Shown here in pieces: positions 21,438 to 32,636 of a DNA stretch of 64,000 bases; the first letter of the stretch is position 1, and each line of letters begins with the position of its first letter. The DNA is taken from NCBI GenBank assembly GCA_028274465.1, contig CM051456.1, forward strand, positions 126,372,880 through 126,436,879, written 5' to 3'. A model generated the notes under the pieces. That model was given only the letters and a program-made list of their open reading frames with translations, made no database searches and was not told where the DNA came from. Both the position numbers and the translations under genes were made by a program. Origin of the DNA: Plantago ovata (lineage: Eukaryota; Streptophyta; Magnoliopsida; Lamiales; Plantaginaceae).

Positions 21438-23792
21438 TCAACCACCGTAACGGTGTTTTAGTGATTCCGGAGGCTCCTCTTCCATTATGCCAGAACCTTC
21501 ATTTGCTAGGTATTCGCGAATAGTAGTCTTTCGGTCTGCAAGGAATGTATGATCCATGAAACTATCATAAGCCAGGTCACTCAAGTTCTTTGCTGCCAAG
21601 ACACTGCATGATATATTTACATTTGTAAACTGATGAGTTCGGTGAGATCAATTATTTCCTAATTAAGGCATCATAAACATAAGGGTATTGCTTGAACCGT
21701 GTGCAATCGGGCAGTTGATTGGGATGGGAGTGCCATTTCCCAATTGATATTGGCAAGAACTAAAAAGAAATTCCTGCATTCTGTTACTCACCAGTGGCGG
21801 AGATAAACTCGACAGGGCAAAACATCATCTGTCCAAATCTTGTTAATACCGTACCTCCCGTAACGCTGAAATAAAAGCTCTTCATTTCCTGACAGCAAAT
21901 GTGGAGGATATCAGTAATTAAAAATTTAATACACGTGGATGTTGGAACCGGAGAAAATAACCAGCGTAAGCCACAGTTTTCAGTTTTAAATTTTGTTTGG
22001 CGTCAATACAACATTAGTGAAATACACAATTCAATCGTCGTTCAGTCTGAAGAAAGCAAGTCATATTGTCGTCAAAAGCCAAGATACTAATTTCAGATCA
22101 AGATACTCAACAGAATATAGAAACTAACCTTGGCATCTGTTTACAAAGTACTCTTCGTCGCTATACCTAGCACACAATACCTGCATGAACAAAAGTGAAC
22201 GTGCATGTCATGAAACTAGCTAATTTGTTCGAGATCATATAAATTATCAACTAAAGATGTAGTTGAGTTCGCTCACCGCTGGAGTAGTATAATACAACTC
22301 ATTGAATGTCTCCGGTATCACCTAAGGACAAAACAGTATACATTAAGCTATATAAATAATCTTTGAATAAGATCAGGAATTCAGGACCACTTAACAACCA
22401 ATTATCTATTTGTAATTTTGTGTATTGCTTGACGCCAAACTTACCGCTAAAAACCGAAATTCATGCTCCCTTTCAGTGAAAGCTGGTATCTGAGTTTAAA
22501 AGGCAAGAATTGAATCAATAACCATTCAATAGCCAAAGAGAAAATTCAATAGCTCCGGGACATCGTTATAGTTTTACCGCAGATCTCTGTATCTCAAATG
22601 TGGTAACCACGATACTTTCTTCTTCACATGGCTCCACACTCAAGCTTGAGATTTCCTGCAAGTCAATCTTTCTTTAGATACTTGAAGCCCAAAATCAAAG
22701 CTATGGTGTTCTGATATCAATCAATATCCACTAGTACTATGTAGTACTACTCGTATACAAAATGCAATAAATAAAGTAATAAGTCATGAGTTAACTTTTT
22801 CTTCAGTTCAATCATGTATGAGAACACATTATTATATATAGACACAAGGGATAAATATATTAAACAATTCAATCTCGAGTTACATATATTAAAAGTTAAC
22901 AAAACCATCTGCATTTGGAAGAATTCTTTAATTAGCTTCAAGAACTTTGAGATGACTTTTACTAACTGATCAAATGCAATATATCACATCATCCATAAGC
23001 TTTTCTAGTTCTAGTAAGTGGCGGAATTAGAGGTGGGCATTTTTACGACAAATCTTTATAATTATTCCTAGAACTTGGCCAACCCCCTCCCTCCGAAATA
23101 ATCCCCACCCCCAACATCAAATCCTGAGTCCGCACCCTAAAAGGACAAATCAAGGATTACACTTTAAAAAAATTACCCCAACCCGAACTTCAAATCCTGA
23201 GTCCGCACCATACAATACAAATCAAGGACTACACAATAACAAATTTACCCCACCCAGAACTTCAAATCCTTAGCACGAACATAAAAGGACAAATCAAGGA
23301 TAACAGATTAAAATATTAATTTACCCCACCGGAACTTCAAATCCTGAGTCCGCACGGTAAGAAATTTACCTTGGTTTCAGGTTTAGCTATGCCACGCTGG
23401 AAGAAAATCGGAGCAACATGAGCAAAAACTCTACGGAATCCACTCAATTTCGCGACTCGAAAGTTGATCAAATCTGGGAACGTAGTCCTGGCACTCCTTT
23501 CTGTACAACATTTATCAATTCAATCTACCATTTTGCATGTACAAAGCAGCCAAGTTAAAATTCAAATTTCAAATTTCAAAATTCCAACCGATTTCACTTT
23601 CAAATTAAGGATTTAAATCAAAGCAGCTAAATTAAACGAACCGGAGAGAAGAGAACCGAAGCCGCAGACAGAGACGAGGCCGTCAGCTGAGACGATCCGA
23701 TCGAAATCGGACTCGGTTTTGAGCTCGAAAGGCAAGTTCTCAGGCATAGTAACCGGAGAAGGCGGCGGAGGAACGGAGTCTCCAACGGACAT
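21438..23792 (-). CDS. AIG2-like / gamma-glutamylcyclotransferase-fold protein
   Basis: Eight exons on the minus strand: 23792-23642, 23500-23370, 22655-22578, 22489-22445, 22321-22277, 22180-22129, 21888-21792 and 21603-21438. They join in frame to 254 residues. The N-terminus VSVCGFGSLLSERSAR matches the GGCT/AIG2-fold YGS-type glycine loop. Later blocks include LSGFRRVFAHVAPIFF, PAFTEREHEFRFLAV, LCARYSDEEYF and QRYGRYGINKIWTDDVLPC, as in the plant AIG2-like group. Enzymatic activity is unproven for this group. The start at 23792 (MSVGDSV) is chosen; the frame is open upstream through a Ser run from a TTC repeat, probably 5' UTR. Intron 2 holds a minisatellite. Confidence 0.85.
23030..23362. 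repeat. Minisatellite in intron 2 of the AIG2-like gene
   Basis: Four diverged copies of a roughly 70-90-bp unit containing ACTTCAAATCCTGAGTCCGC and ACAAATCAAGGATTACA. The array begins next to GTGGCGGAATTAGAGG, which resembles the end of common plant MITEs. Confidence 0.75.
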
Positions 23793-24197
23793 GGCGGCGA
23801 TTACTCGGCGGTGGAATTGAGAGTGGAGAGGAGAAGAAGAAGAAGAAGAAGAATAAGGGGGTAATAAAAGGCGGGGGAATAGGGTCACGTGCTGGTAATT
23901 ATTCACGGCACGTGTAAAATGTTGACGAAGGTGAATTCTAGGGTTCTTAGGGTACTGTATATTCGATGTCATGAGATTGATCATGATTAGTGAAAAACGT
24001 GAAATTGATTATTGAGTTCAGACTTTAGAGTTTACATTATTGAACACAAGGTTGAAGAAGCAGCAGCCTATCAGCCACGTGCATTATGGTCAATAGTAGT
24101 TTGTCCTACAGTCCGGTTATTACTTATTAGTAGTAGACTAGTAGTTCATTACAAAATCAATACAACTCGTTTTTACTTCTTTTTACCGTTACAGTGT

Positions 24198-25898
24198 CTA
24201 AGGTTTAGTATACAAGCCTAGATTCACAGGGATACCGGTTTGTTTTAACCAGTTGTTTCCATCAATGAAAACACCAGGAGCGTATTTAGCAGCCTCGGCC
24301 TCTTCCAGAACCTTGAAACGAGAGAATGCCTTGTTTCTCGCGTCAGTTTTGGCTCCAGGACCACGGTTCGCAAATTCATACATTTCGCATGTCTTGTGGT
24401 TATTTTGACCCTCCCAGATTGAATAACCTTCTGGGCGAATGAAATCTCCGAGCATGCTCTCTATGGTCACGGTCAGGGCATCCTTCCTCCATGGCCTGCC
24501 AAGGTATGTTGGAACCTGAAACCTCACAGGGAATAACAAATCGTCAGGAACAAATGTACAGTTTTAGAGTAGCAACCCTGCGCTACTCTTCTCTATTGTT
24601 CTTCCATCGGCTGTGATTGTGTTAGCTTGACCTTGGCCTGGTCTCCTTACTATGATCTGGCTGTCCTGGATAACTGCGTCGCTAGCGCCGAGGATGAAGT
24701 CCACGGTGCCGTATATGTGGCAGCTTTTGTAGAATTGACGGTGGGCTTGGTAGTACAAGGTGTCTTGGTAACCCTCAAAGCTGCAATCGAACATCACAGT
24801 CTTATGAGCTTGGGAACGGAAAGCCACAGCTTGTCCCCCTTCTACACCTGCCTCATTACGGAATGTCATGCCTTGTGCAATGAAACCGACTCATGATGTT
24901 GCGAATGTGGCGGTGTTCATGGTTATAATCCTCATCTTTCCGAAGTTTTTCCTTCCTGTCACAATTGTCTTCCCTATGCCATCTCCGTACATGAACACGT
25001 TGGGCCTGTTCTTATCAACAATGACTTGCTCATCGTACACACCGACCTTCACGTAGATGATAAACCTACCACTTTGATTCTTGGGGTACGAAGCAAGGGC
25101 TTCATTGATAGTTTTGAATGGGCCCGACTTAGAGACGACTGCGTGGGGCTTTATGTTAGTTGGCCTCCATAGAAGCCTACGGTCTGCAGCTCCAACCCAG
25201 GTAGGGAAACCTTCATTGTCAATTTCGTTTGTTCCCATCAAACGTCGAGAGGTATAGTTGCTAGTTTGGGGAGTCTGGACTGCAAATGCCTTGAGCAATG
25301 AGCCGAGATCAGACAAAATGTTGACAGCATTGTGGGTGAGTTGAGTGGCGTTGAGCAAACCATTTGTAATAGGGGTTTTGTACTCCCCCTCCTCAAACTG
25401 GTCGAGGCAGGAACTCTCAAGGGCATACACACCAGTCATCCAACTGAGAAGCTCGTGTGCTCGGTCTTGTAAGGTGTGTAATTCACTGTCTCCCACCATG
25501 GAGAACGAGGCCTGGAGAGTCTGGATAGAGTCGTCTAACAATTCTTTACAATTTTCGACACCCATGTAATTGTACTGGTCAGATTTTTCCACTACAATCT
25601 TTCTAGTGGTCTCTATTGATTTGTTGACCTCATTGAGTGTAGCCCCGATCACTCCCAATATGTAGTCCTTAGGGGTTGCAATTAAGTTCTTGGCCACAGG
25701 TTCAACGGTTTTAGCACAAACTTCTTTGTAAGTCGTAGGATTACAAATAGTCGAGATCATATCCAACGATGAGCTTGCATTGCTATGCGACTCAGCATGG
25801 TGGACAGTGTGTTTCAATACCACAACGGCACCAATTATGATCCCCACCAACAAGAGGAGGGTCACCAACACCAACGACCCAACAATCTTGCCAAGCAT
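24198..25898 (-). pseudogene. Intronless PMEI-pectinesterase with two nonsense codons
   Basis: One continuous frame of 567 codons. An N-terminal membrane anchor (VGSLVLVTLLLLVGIIIGAVVV), a pectinesterase-inhibitor domain (ICNPTTYKEVC, LLSWMTGVYALESSCLD) and an RRLL/RRLM-type processing region precede the pectinesterase domain. Motifs GVYDE, GGQAVA, GYQDTLYY, TVDFILG and YLGRPW are present. Codon 336 (24891-24893) is TGA where the family has Gly (TS-G-VGFIAQG), and codon 445 (24564-24566) is TAA where Gln is expected (L-Q-NCTF). There is no frameshift, so loss is recent. The usual pectinesterase introns are absent, hinting at a retrocopy or an intron-poor subgroup. If translated it would end before the catalytic Asp residues. 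A TATA box lies at 25964-25974. Confidence 0.9.
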
Positions 25899-25963
25899 TT
25901 TTTCAAACTAATTACAAACTCGTTATTTATGATTTTTCTCGCCTGCTTTGGTGCAAGACGAGA

Positions 25964-25974
25964 ATTATATAAAG
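25964..25974 (-). promoter_or_regulatory. TATA box of the pectinesterase pseudogene
   Basis: TTTATATAATT on the minus strand about 70 bp before the ATG, so a promoter may survive upstream of the broken gene. Confidence 0.45.
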
Positions 25975-26160
25975 GAAAACGAAATGGACAAAACTGAAAG
26001 AGAGTCTTAGCTCCTTATTATCAATTGTTTATTGTGGAAACCATGGAGGGATTAGCATTTTTATATATATGAGCAAGAATGGTTCCATTGATGACATGAT
26101 GGATGAGCGAGATTTCAGATTTAGTTTGTGGTTTGGAATATTGTCATGTATAGGTCATAG

Positions 26161-26331
26161 CAGGGGCGGAACCGGGGGGCCCCCCAAAAAAAATTTTTTT
26201 AGAAGGAATATACGATTTTTCAAAAATTTTAAAGGGATTTTTTTACGATTTTTCAACTTTTCGACCCCCCCCCCCGAACTTTCAAAAAATGATGTTCGCC
26301 CCCCTAACAATAATTACTGGTTCCGCCCCTG
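26161..26331. mobile_element. Compact hAT MITE (171 bp)
   Basis: Perfect 13-bp terminal inverted repeats CAGGGGCGGAACC, flanked by a perfect 8-bp target duplication GGTCATAG (26153-26160 and 26332-26339). The interior is low-complexity C/G and A/T runs with no coding capacity. Confidence 0.95.
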
Positions 26332-26804
26332 GGTCATAGTATTAGTGACCTGTAAATCATCTCTAGCTTATTCATTAGTGATGCATCTAGGTTTCCGCTG
26401 ATCATACAGTGAATGTTTTTGTGAAAATAAAACCAATACTTACTAGGAGTCTTTTAGGGTCAGGCAGGCTTCGCCCTGCCTGATATCAGGCAAACTGATC
26501 TAGACCATTAGATCAAAGATCTAATGGTTCACAACACTTCGCCAAAAAATATTTGGCGATCGCCTTTCGCCTTATCCTTCGCCTTGTCGCCTTATTAATA
26601 TTTTAATTAATAAATTATAATAAAAATATTAATATTTTATAAAATGTCATTTTTACCCTCCAAAAAATAAAAATTTTAATATTTTTTTCTATAATTTCGA
26701 TTTATTAATATTTTTTGGACGATTTTTTTTATTATTTTTATTATATTGAATTATTTATTAATGAATTTGAAAATATTTAATTATAGTTACCAAAAATACT
26801 CAAA

Positions 26805-26870
26805 ACTAGGGTTTGAACCTAAGACCTTTAGCTAAATAGCACAAGACTAAACCACCAGACTACCAATTAC
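26805..26870 (-). repeat. tRNA-like SINE head (candidate)
   Basis: On the minus strand TGGTAGTCTGG (A-box-like) is followed at tRNA spacing by GGTTCAAACCC, a good B box (26809-26819). No acceptor stem or full cloverleaf is evident, so it is a tRNA-derived repeat rather than a tRNA gene. Confidence 0.45.
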
Positions 26871-28007
26871 TTTGTTCATTAATTGCTATTACTTTATACA
26901 GTATCATAATAAAAAATTAATAATCAACCTAAATTTATAATTAATTGAACACTCATTCACGTCTCTCTCTTGCTGCTGCTACCTCTCTCAGTCGACTTCT
27001 CATAAGAAAAAACAGTGACAGGTCGCTCGTTCTCGTCTATTTTCCCATTCACATTCCCATATAATTGACCTGTTCCAACTCATGAATTAGAGTGGACAAA
27101 GGAAGCTAAAAAGTGTTCATGGAGCTTCCAAACACAAGATTATTCACAAATAGAAATTATTTAATTTCTTTAATTTTATATAAATGGGCGTATCCTGTTA
27201 AAATTGATATGCCAAAATTCAATTTAGTCCATAAAGGATGAGAAATATATCGGTTAAATATCTAAATTTAACTCGGAATTTGATCTGACAACATAATAAT
27301 AAAGTTGACAACAAGATAACCGATTCCAAATTATCCAAATTAATATTGACACAAATTCATCTGATTAAAAATATATTTGAACTGAATAAATCGAATCAAA
27401 TTTAACCCGAAATTTGTTATGATAAAAAATATATCAATCAAATTTAATCCGAAATTATCCGATTTGAATTTGAGTGGGATACAACCGTTCCTATTTAAAT
27501 TTGGCTTGTATTCCCCCAAACGAAAATAATCAAAATTGTGCATACAAATGACAAAAATGGCCAACAAATATTCACATATTTATTTTATATGTCTAAATTT
27601 AAAATCGATTTAATAGATTATATTAGGGTTATTTTAAATGGGCTACATCTCTCTTAATTTTATTATCCAATTAGAATATTATTCACAATATTAATAGAAA
27701 TGTCTATTAATTTTAGTTGTATATATAGGTGTAACCTTAATCTGACTACTCATCATAAATATATAAGTTACTAATCCAAGAGCCAATCCTACAAAACAAG
27801 AATAAAATTGACCAAAAGAGAAACTGATTCGAAATTTATTTTCACAGAAATTCATTCGATCCCAAGCAAATGATAAAAGTGATATCAAAATATTTGATCT
27901 CAAGCAAAAAGATATAAATTAAATAGATTCACCATTCTACTAATGCTACACTACATAACTAAAAAAACAACATTTAGATTACTAAATAATTGACAAAAAA
28001 AAAAAAA

Positions 28008-28165
28008 AAGGCCCGACCTGAGCCCGACCCGGCCCATGACGGGCCTGGGCCTGGGCCTAATGTTCAGGCCCGCCCTGGGCCATGGGCCGGGCCTGGGCTT
28101 GGTGCTAGTCTTCCCGGGCCCGACCGGGCCTCTTAAAGTCTGGCCCGGCCCATTGCCTTCCCTAT
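28008..28165. mobile_element. Truncated hAT end related to the 16.6-kb element
   Basis: A dense array of GGCCCGACC/GGGCCTGGGC motifs ending CCCATTGCCTTCCCTA, which is the 16577-17404 terminal repeat with one change. I found no matching left end or 8-bp duplication, so it is a fragment. Confidence 0.7.
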
Positions 28166-28689
28166 ACTCAACAAACTAACAAATGATAACAATCACTGAG
28201 ATACGAGATAATGGATAAGTGCATTAATCTTCTCCAGTGAAACATTCACTATAAAATGAGTCAAACCTTCAGACTCATAGATATCAACTTACATTGTCTT
28301 AACTCTATCACAATTATAGAAGCAACTTAGTAGTCTCATATACGTAACAAGTCATGATATATGTTGTTTTATCCGTTCTTAGTGTCAATTAGTTTATTAT
28401 TTAATATAAATATAGAAAAAAATTCATAAATAATAAATCAACTAGACAACACGTTTACAAACTAGTCATCATGTGAGTCATATGGTAAGGATGGACATTG
28501 TTGAGGTTAGAATAATGAGTAATTCCGTTGGTCAATCAACCAGAGTAAAAAAACAATGAAAAATAATTTATTATATTTTAAGATTAAGAATATAAAATGA
28601 AATGCAAATTCACATTTAAAATGTTAAATGTTTACATTATACAAAATACATTAATTAAATTTATAACATCATCAATTCAACCAAATTGG

Positions 28690-28780
28690 AACATTCTTCT
28701 ATTGGTTAAGTAAGCTTACTTCCACTAGGCTTGAGTTCAAATCCCACATCCAACATTAAAATTACTATTTTTTTAATTAG
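28690..28780 (+). repeat. tRNA-like SINE head (candidate)
   Basis: TTGGTTAAGTAAGC resembles an A box and GAGTTCAAATCCC (28733-28745) resembles a B box. An A/T-rich tail follows. Confidence 0.35.
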
Positions 28781-28800
28781 ATGCAAAGATGGGATATAAA

Positions 28801-28915
28801 TCCGGGCCGGACCTTCCCGGTCCTATTCTGACCGGCGGCATGTTCTCGGGCCCGGGCCGGACCTTCCCGGTCCTCGGGGCCGGCCCGAACCGTCACCAGC
28901 CCACCTGGCCCGAAT
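28801..28915. repeat. GC-rich repeat block
   Basis: GGGCCGGACCTTCCCGGTCCT occurs twice (about 28804 and 28853) within otherwise A/T-rich DNA. Probably another hAT subterminal remnant. Confidence 0.5.
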
Positions 28916-29159
28916 AATAAAAGATGATAATAATAATAATAAATATAAATATTTTTATTTTACTATATTTTTTAATAACTGTATTTATTATTCTTATTCA
29001 AGGTTATTTAAGTAAATTTATATTTAATTGAAAAATAAATAAAAATAATTATTTTAACTTTTTGGCGAAGGGTTGGCGAAGGCGAATGACGTGGCGACTT
29101 TTGATTGGATGCCTGTTATCAAGTAAGGCGAAAGCTTGCCTGCACGTAGAAAAGTCCTA

Positions 29160-30223
29160 CTTTACTATAGTCAGCTTCAAAGAATTATCAACAAGTACAC
29201 TTCTTTAGAAAAAGAAGGGAGAAAAAGGAGAAAAAAACAGTACTTTGTTCACTCCAATCAGGTTTTCTTTGATAGTTATAATTCTAGTTCTAATTCTAGT
29301 TCTAATTCTAGTACATGTAATGTTATAAGTAGAACTTCTATATTATGAACACAAATGTATTTTTAATTTATCGTAAAAATATCTATGTTGTTTTTAATAT
29401 ATTTTCTATATTCTTGATATATAATAACTATCTGTCTGTTATTTTTATCTTATGAGTATAAAATTTTATAGGAGACATGATCCTAAAATATTGTCATTTG
29501 GCAAATGACACAACTATGCTAGGAAATATTGTGGCAGCGTTGCCTTTTGCACCGGGGGTGGGTGATTCATTGAGATCAGAAGGCAACTCGTTCCTCAACT
29601 GCCTGACAGGAATTCCAAGATACACCACAGTAGTATCATGTTCATTATACAAACAATCCATGCTGGTAGGGTAGCTTCTGGAATGAACATAGTCATTGGG
29701 AGAATGGCACAGAACAAGGTGAAGGAGTAAAATGGCAGTATGAGTTTCCGGAGAAGGAAGAAAAGGAATATCATTACATTGTTCAATTTTTAATCTATAG
29801 TTAAGTGATTCTATGTCTCATTTGTATTAATGTAACATGTTTATAAACATATAACCTATTAGCATTTTTTATGATATATACAAGCTTGCAAAATAGAATC
29901 GTTTGCTTGGTGGGCAACTATGAATGATTGTATTAAATTTCGAACCGAATAGAAATGAAATAGAAAGAACAAAAGTATTACACTGAGAAACTAAGGCTTT
30001 CTACTACATTATATAGTCCAGAAAATGAGGATTTTAATACTATGGCTACTGTGTATTTGAATACATTATATAGTCCAATGTTAACACAAAGTATATATAA
30101 ATAGTGCATTCCTAAAGAAAATTTGAACACAAAGTAGATATGCACAGCAACAGGGCCCATCAGCAAAAATAAAATAAAATGGAGCGCTACTGTTGTAATT
30201 CAAAATCTGCTACTTTGTTGTTC
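29160..30223. other. Intergenic, nothing recognised
   Basis: Contains a short TTCTAATTCTAG tandem repeat at 29280-29312 and no supportable gene. Confidence 0.4.
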
Positions 30224-30226
30224 TAA

Positions 30227-30434
30227 GGCTCTGTTCTCTTCGTCTGAAAAAGTCTGAACTGAACTGAATTGATCTAAACTGAACTGAACTAAATAGATCT
30301 GAACTGAAATTATTTGTAATACAAAATACTATTAGCCAAATCTAAACTGAACCGAACTGAACTTAATGCATCTTAACTGAACTGATCTGAACTAAATTTA
30401 AAATAATCAATTTTCAGATGAAAATAACAAAGCC
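30227..30434. mobile_element. Tourist-like MITE, copy 1 (TAA duplication)
   Basis: The ends GGCTCTGTTCTCTTCGTCTG and GGCTTTGTTATTTTCATCTG (reverse complement of the right end) are inverted repeats flanked by TAA (30224-30226 and 30435-30437). The interior is built from repeated TGAACTGAACT motifs. A second copy in opposite orientation is at about 49734. Confidence 0.75.
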
Positions 30435-30439
30435 TAATA

Positions 30440-32060
30440 CCACCTCAAAACCACCTTACACATTGCCACATGGGATGAAGCCGGAATAGGAGTGGTATCT
30501 ACAGGGCCCCATTCCTGCAAACTTCCCGACGTCTTCTGCATATCTATGTGCTTTGCCGGTCTAGCTTATGGATTGCTTAGCATAAGAAACCCCTATATAT
30601 GATTCTATTTTTCCCTACTTGTGGACTGCTCAACCTACAACAACAAATTGGAGTACTAGAAGCAAGAAAGTGGTGAAAAACTGGATTGGGGGTCAAATAA
30701 ACTCATTCTGGTTCTGGTTGGTAATTGTTATTTTCACGTTCATTCAAGTCGAGGGTTGCCATCAGACGGAAACTGATTGGTTTTTGACTGTCATTCCTAT
30801 GAGCTTGAAGTGAGATTGTGGTGTTGCATCATCGCCTTGAGAGCTATGGGAGTGTGGACTTGTTTTCATTTGTTTCGAATCACAGACGTTGTTCTGGAGT
30901 TTGAAGGGCCATTGTTTTACAGTCATTTCGATTTTAGATTCGCCAGGGATCATAGCTTAGCTAGAGTTTTTTGGGTTTCGTGCCGTCTAGGTTCCTCCAT
31001 TAGCCTCATTGGTTATTTGGACCCTCCCGTGTACTTGAGTTTTGATACGTCTTGTATCATGATTGGGGTATACCCTCTAAATCTTGTACAACATTTTGGA
31101 TTTAATGAACTTTTTTGCTGTTTCAAAAAAACGCATGACAGCACAGGGCATTTGTGCAAGAAATTAGAGAACTCAAGGAAGGCAAGAACGTGATCACAAA
31201 TTTTATCTATCGAGAACGAACAGAGTATCATCTAGAAAAAATGGAAGCAATAATTTGGCAACTGAAGGACTAACCAATTTCCATTCGCCTGGAGTTAGTC
31301 TTAATATTAGTAGTAGTCAGAACTCTCTAGGTTTAATTAATCCGGTGTTGTATGACCAAGAATCCTGTCCGACATGGTTGTTTTATCTACTTAAATTGGA
31401 TTTGAACAAGGTTAAGGTTATGTATCGATTAATCTCTCGGAATAACCTGACTAATTAATGTAAATTAACTATTATGAATAAAATCCGTTCCTAAAAATTG
31501 AACAAGTTGAGACATGTCTAGGATTCTTTTGATGGATCATGTATACTAGACTTTGCTAATTCAAAATGAGTTACTCCATGAGTTGAAATAATAATTTTGG
31601 TTAATAAATATTTATTACTCAAATGATATGATTGACTTTGACCCGAAAAATTTACAACTTATTAATACCCGTAGATTTCATCTACAGAAAAATTTCACAT
31701 CGTTACCGTGTGAATTTGGTCTAACGGTACATTAAGTCAACTATGTAATTAATAATTTCAACTTGAAACGATTAACAAGGTAATTAAGTGGAACAAATCA
31801 TGGTTAAGTTTTGATACGGTCATGACGGGTTTGAGGTCGGAAAATGCTTTTATACTATTGTTGATTTTGGATCGAGTGCTCATTTTTTTGCATCACTAAT
31901 GCAATCTTCAGGTTTACTTGTTTTACTCTCTATTATTCTTAATAAATTTTGGTGATTAAAAAAAAGTAATACTATTTGGAAGTGGAGAGGTTCCTATTTT
32001 CAAACACTTCAGTCTCGCACTCAATTTAGAGAGTCAAGTTCCCCCTCTAAATAAATATGC
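30440..32060. other. Gene-free stretch, no function recognised
   Basis: The longest frame here (30777-31193, +, 138 codons) has no motif I know and no gene-like context. It could be decayed retroelement or pseudogene sequence. I do not call it a gene. Confidence 0.35.
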
Positions 32061-32073
32061 TCCTCCCGCACAT

Positions 32074-32180
32074 TTGTTTTAAACGACAAATATTACAACT
32101 ACTCCTATCCGAATCGAACCCTGCACCTCTACTTCAATAACCCAACTCCTTACCGCTGCACCAACTTATGACTCCTTCTC
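32074..32180 (-). mobile_element. tRNA-derived SINE, short copy
   Basis: On the minus strand: A-box region GTGCAGCGGTAAGGAG, B box GGGTTCGATTC, then tail GTTGTAATATTTGTCGTTT. Flanked by a 9-bp direct repeat CCCGCACAT (32065-32073 and 32181-32189). About 70 bp shorter than the copy at 35887 because the segment between B box and tail is missing. Confidence 0.85.
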
Positions 32181-32636
32181 CCCGCACATGAATTGACGTG
32201 CTAGACTATTGCTCCAATAAGAATTTTGATTTCTCAATTCGTTCATTACGGTGGATCAATGAATTCAAGAATTAAAAATCATATTTTTAAACGAGTAGAT
32301 GAAAATGATTTTAATTATAGTTGTTACTTAGGGTGTATTTGGCAAAAATAAATTGATAAATTAACCGATAGCTAATAAGTTGATCGGTAAATGATAAATT
32401 GCCTTTTTTTTTCTTTTTTCTAAAGTAATTTTTCAAATTAGTCAGCTTATTAACGTTCACAATATTTCAAATTAGTCAGCTTATCAATCATCTTATAAGG
32501 TTATGCCATACTCACTCGTGAGAATCTAATACTTCTACATGAAGATAAAAGGTTAATTGGAGAGAATTTAGTAATATAGTTAAATAAGTACCTAGTACTA
32601 CTATTTATGTTATACTAATTTAATAATCTAATAGAA

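Larger units (their letters stand above)
26446..29157. mobile_element. Possible 2.7-kb composite element with similar inverted ends
   Basis: The left end (AGGAGTCTTTT..CAGGCAGGCTTCGCC..CAGGCAAAC) and the reverse complement of the right end (AGGACTTTT..CAGGCAAGCTTTCGCC..ACAGGCATCC) share order and spacing. TTCGCCAAAAA follows on both sides. The interior is A/T-rich and contains a tRNA-like head, a hAT-type GC-rich end and other repeats, but no transposase. Target duplications are unclear (CTTACT versus CTTTACT). Confidence 0.4.

Noticed and set aside
23793-23984. N-terminal extension of the AIG2-like protein
   Set aside because: The extra residues are mostly a Ser run from a TTC repeat and basic low-complexity sequence. 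More likely 5' UTR, though a transit peptide is not excluded.
26808-26877. tRNA gene on the minus strand
   Set aside because: A good B box and an A-box-like sequence are present, but I could not form acceptor or anticodon stems. Called a SINE-like head instead.
30777-31193. 138-codon ORF
   Set aside because: No recognised motif, no promoter or splice context, and shadowed by other frames. Not enough to call a gene.
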